DNA of 13,633 nt. Source: Pseudomonadota bacterium. GTDB lineage: Bacteria > Pseudomonadota > Alphaproteobacteria > Ferrovibrionales > Ferrovibrionaceae. Made by a program: the position numbers and the translations under genes. The stretch is from assembly GCA_021793055.1 (NCBI GenBank), contig JAJYTL010000054.1:1-13633 (forward strand). Reading direction: 5' to 3'. Positions 12,603 through 13,633 of the stretch are shown piece by piece. Within the stretch, counting starts at the first letter, position 1; each line of letters begins with the position of its first letter. The notes beneath the pieces were generated by a model. It saw only the letters and a list, made by a program, of their open reading frames with translations. It did no database searches and was not told the origin of the DNA.

Positions 12603-13633
12603 GTGACCGACACCGTCAAATACCTGCTGCCCGAAGAGGCGATGCCGAAGGCGTGGTACAACCTCGCCGCCGACCTGCCGGCGCCGCCACCGGCGCCGCT
12701 GCACCCCGGCACCGGCCAGCCGATCGGCCCCGCCGATCTGGCGCCGCTTTTCCCGATGGCGCTGATCGCCCAGGAGGTCTCGACCGAGCGCTGGATCGAG
12801 ATTCCGGAGCCGGTGCGCGACATATACCGCCTGTGGCGGCCCTCGCCGCTGATGCGGGCGCGGCGGCTCGAGCGCGCGCTCGACACCCCGGCGCACATCT
12901 ATTTCAAGTACGAGGGCGTCTCGCCCGCCGGCAGCCACAAGCCCAACACCTCGGTGCCGCAGGCCTTCTACAACAAGCAGGAAGGCGTGACCCGGCTCTC
13001 GACCGAGACCGGCGCCGGCCAGTGGGGCAGCGCACTCGCCTTCGCCGGCAGCCTGTTCGGCCTCGAGGTCGAGGTCTTCATGGTGCGCATCTCCTACAAC
13101 CAGAAGCCCTATCGCCGCGCCCTGATGGAAACCTACGGCGCGCGCTGCGTCCCGAGTCCGTCGCCGCTCACCGCGGCCGGCCGCGCCATTCTGGAAAAGG
13201 ATCCGGACAGCAATGGCTCGCTCGGCATCGCGATCTCGGAAGCGGTCGAGGTCGCCGCCAGCCGCGACGACACCAAATACGCGCTCGGCAGCGTGCTCAA
13301 CCACGTCTGCACCCATCAGACGGTGATCGGCGAGGAAGCGATCAAGCAGATGGAGATGGCCGGCGAGAGCCCGGACGTGGTCATCGCCTGCACCGGCGGC
13401 GGCTCGAACTTCGCCGGCCTCGCCTTCCCCTTCATCCGCGAGAAGATCAAGGGCGCGAAGCTGCGCATCCTGGCAGCCGAGCCGAGCTCTTGCCCGAGCC
13501 TGACCAAGGGCCGCTACACCTACGATTTCGGCGACACCGGGCACCTGACGCCGCTGGTCAAGATGCACACCCTCGGCTCGACCTTCATGCCGCCCGCCTC
13601 GCACGCCGGCGGCTTGCGCTACCACGGCATGGC
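12603..13633 (+). CDS. TrpB-like PLP enzyme, TrpB2 type (C-terminus beyond the window)
   Basis: The 343 visible residues match the TrpB2 branch of tryptophan synthase beta chains, which condenses indole with serine or O-phosphoserine in the cytoplasm. The PLP lysine is K113 in AGSHKPNTSVPQAF. The catalytic glutamate is E135 in STETGAGQWGSALAFAG, and the phosphate-binding loop is CTGGGSNFAGL at 263-273. The long N-terminal part with RPSPLMRARRLERALD and SPLTAAGR is TrpB2-like rather than TrpB1-like. Typical length is about 450 residues, so roughly 100 are missing. Start is GTG at 12603 with AAGGGGGGAG 9 bases upstream. No trpA or other trp gene is adjacent, as is usual for stand-alone TrpB2. 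It is 144 bases from the pseudopilin-like gene and probably has its own promoter. Confidence 0.92.
   Translation, partial: MTDTVKYLLPEEAMPKAWYNLAADLPAPPPAPLHPGTGQPIGPADLAPLFPMALIAQEVSTERWIEIPEPVRDIYRLWRPSPLMRARRLERALDTPAHIYFKYEGVSPAGSHKPNTSVPQAFYNKQEGVTRLSTETGAGQWGSALAFAGSLFGLEVEVFMVRISYNQKPYRRALMETYGARCVPSPSPLTAAGRAILEKDPDSNGSLGIAISEAVEVAASRDDTKYALGSVLNHVCTHQTVIGEEAIKQMEMAGESPDVVIACTGGGSNFAGLAFPFIREKIKGAKLRILAAEPSSCPSLTKGRYTYDFGDTGHLTPLVKMHTLGSTFMPPASHAGGLRYHGM

Noticed and set aside
11895..13625. A 576-codon open frame on the minus strand opposite the pseudopilin-like and trpB2 genes
   Set aside because: It is antisense to a clear TrpB2 gene, reads through the hexanucleotide repeat as an Asn/Asp-rich run and has no family-like motif.

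Overview
The window is about 13.6 kb of very GC-rich chromosomal DNA with tightly packed, high-GC genes. The gene content points to an alphaproteobacterium, most likely of the Rhodospirillales or a relative. Evidence includes the kdsD-lptC-lptA-lptB chain linked to a short RNase D gene, a clpS beside an htpX-type protease, and DUF2189 and DUF5671 membrane proteins. There is no integrase, transposase, phage gene, CRISPR array or plasmid function. Most of the window is ordinary chromosome.

Left part (1-2973, minus strand): an envelope operon reading kdsD -> lptC -> lptA -> lptB, with lptB cut by the window edge. It makes arabinose-5-phosphate for Kdo and builds the Lpt bridge that carries LPS to the outer membrane. 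The lptC/lptA and lptA/lptB junctions are ATGA overlaps. A sigma70-like promoter (2945-2973) sits upstream of kdsD and favours a TTG start at 2878.

Middle part (3129-7472, plus strand): four LPS/LOS genes on the opposite strand. They encode a family 25 glycosyltransferase, an O-antigen ligase/polymerase-like membrane protein, a family 9 (heptosyltransferase-like) enzyme and a family 4 glycosyltransferase. The last three are closely coupled. A tandem repeat and a strong hairpin lie in the leader of the ligase gene. The cluster sits between kdsD and rnd, which often neighbour each other in related bacteria.

Right of this (7504-8738, minus strand): a short RNase D-type exonuclease, a complete tRNA-Leu(CAG) with encoded CCA, and a small DUF3467-like protein. 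A divergent spacer (8739-9035) carries a good promoter for a DUF2189 multi-spanning membrane protein (9036-9899). Convergent to that is clpS (9957-10262). Divergent from clpS is htpX (10419-11306), then a DUF5671 membrane protein coupled by a GTGA overlap to a small pseudopilin-like protein. The window ends inside a TrpB2-type tryptophan synthase beta gene whose leader holds an AT-rich hexanucleotide repeat.

No stretch longer than 300 bases lacks a gene. The least understood items are the DUF5671/pseudopilin-like pair, the ClpS variant with an altered gate residue, and three short tandem repeats that each sit just upstream of a start codon. I see no clear new multi-gene system.
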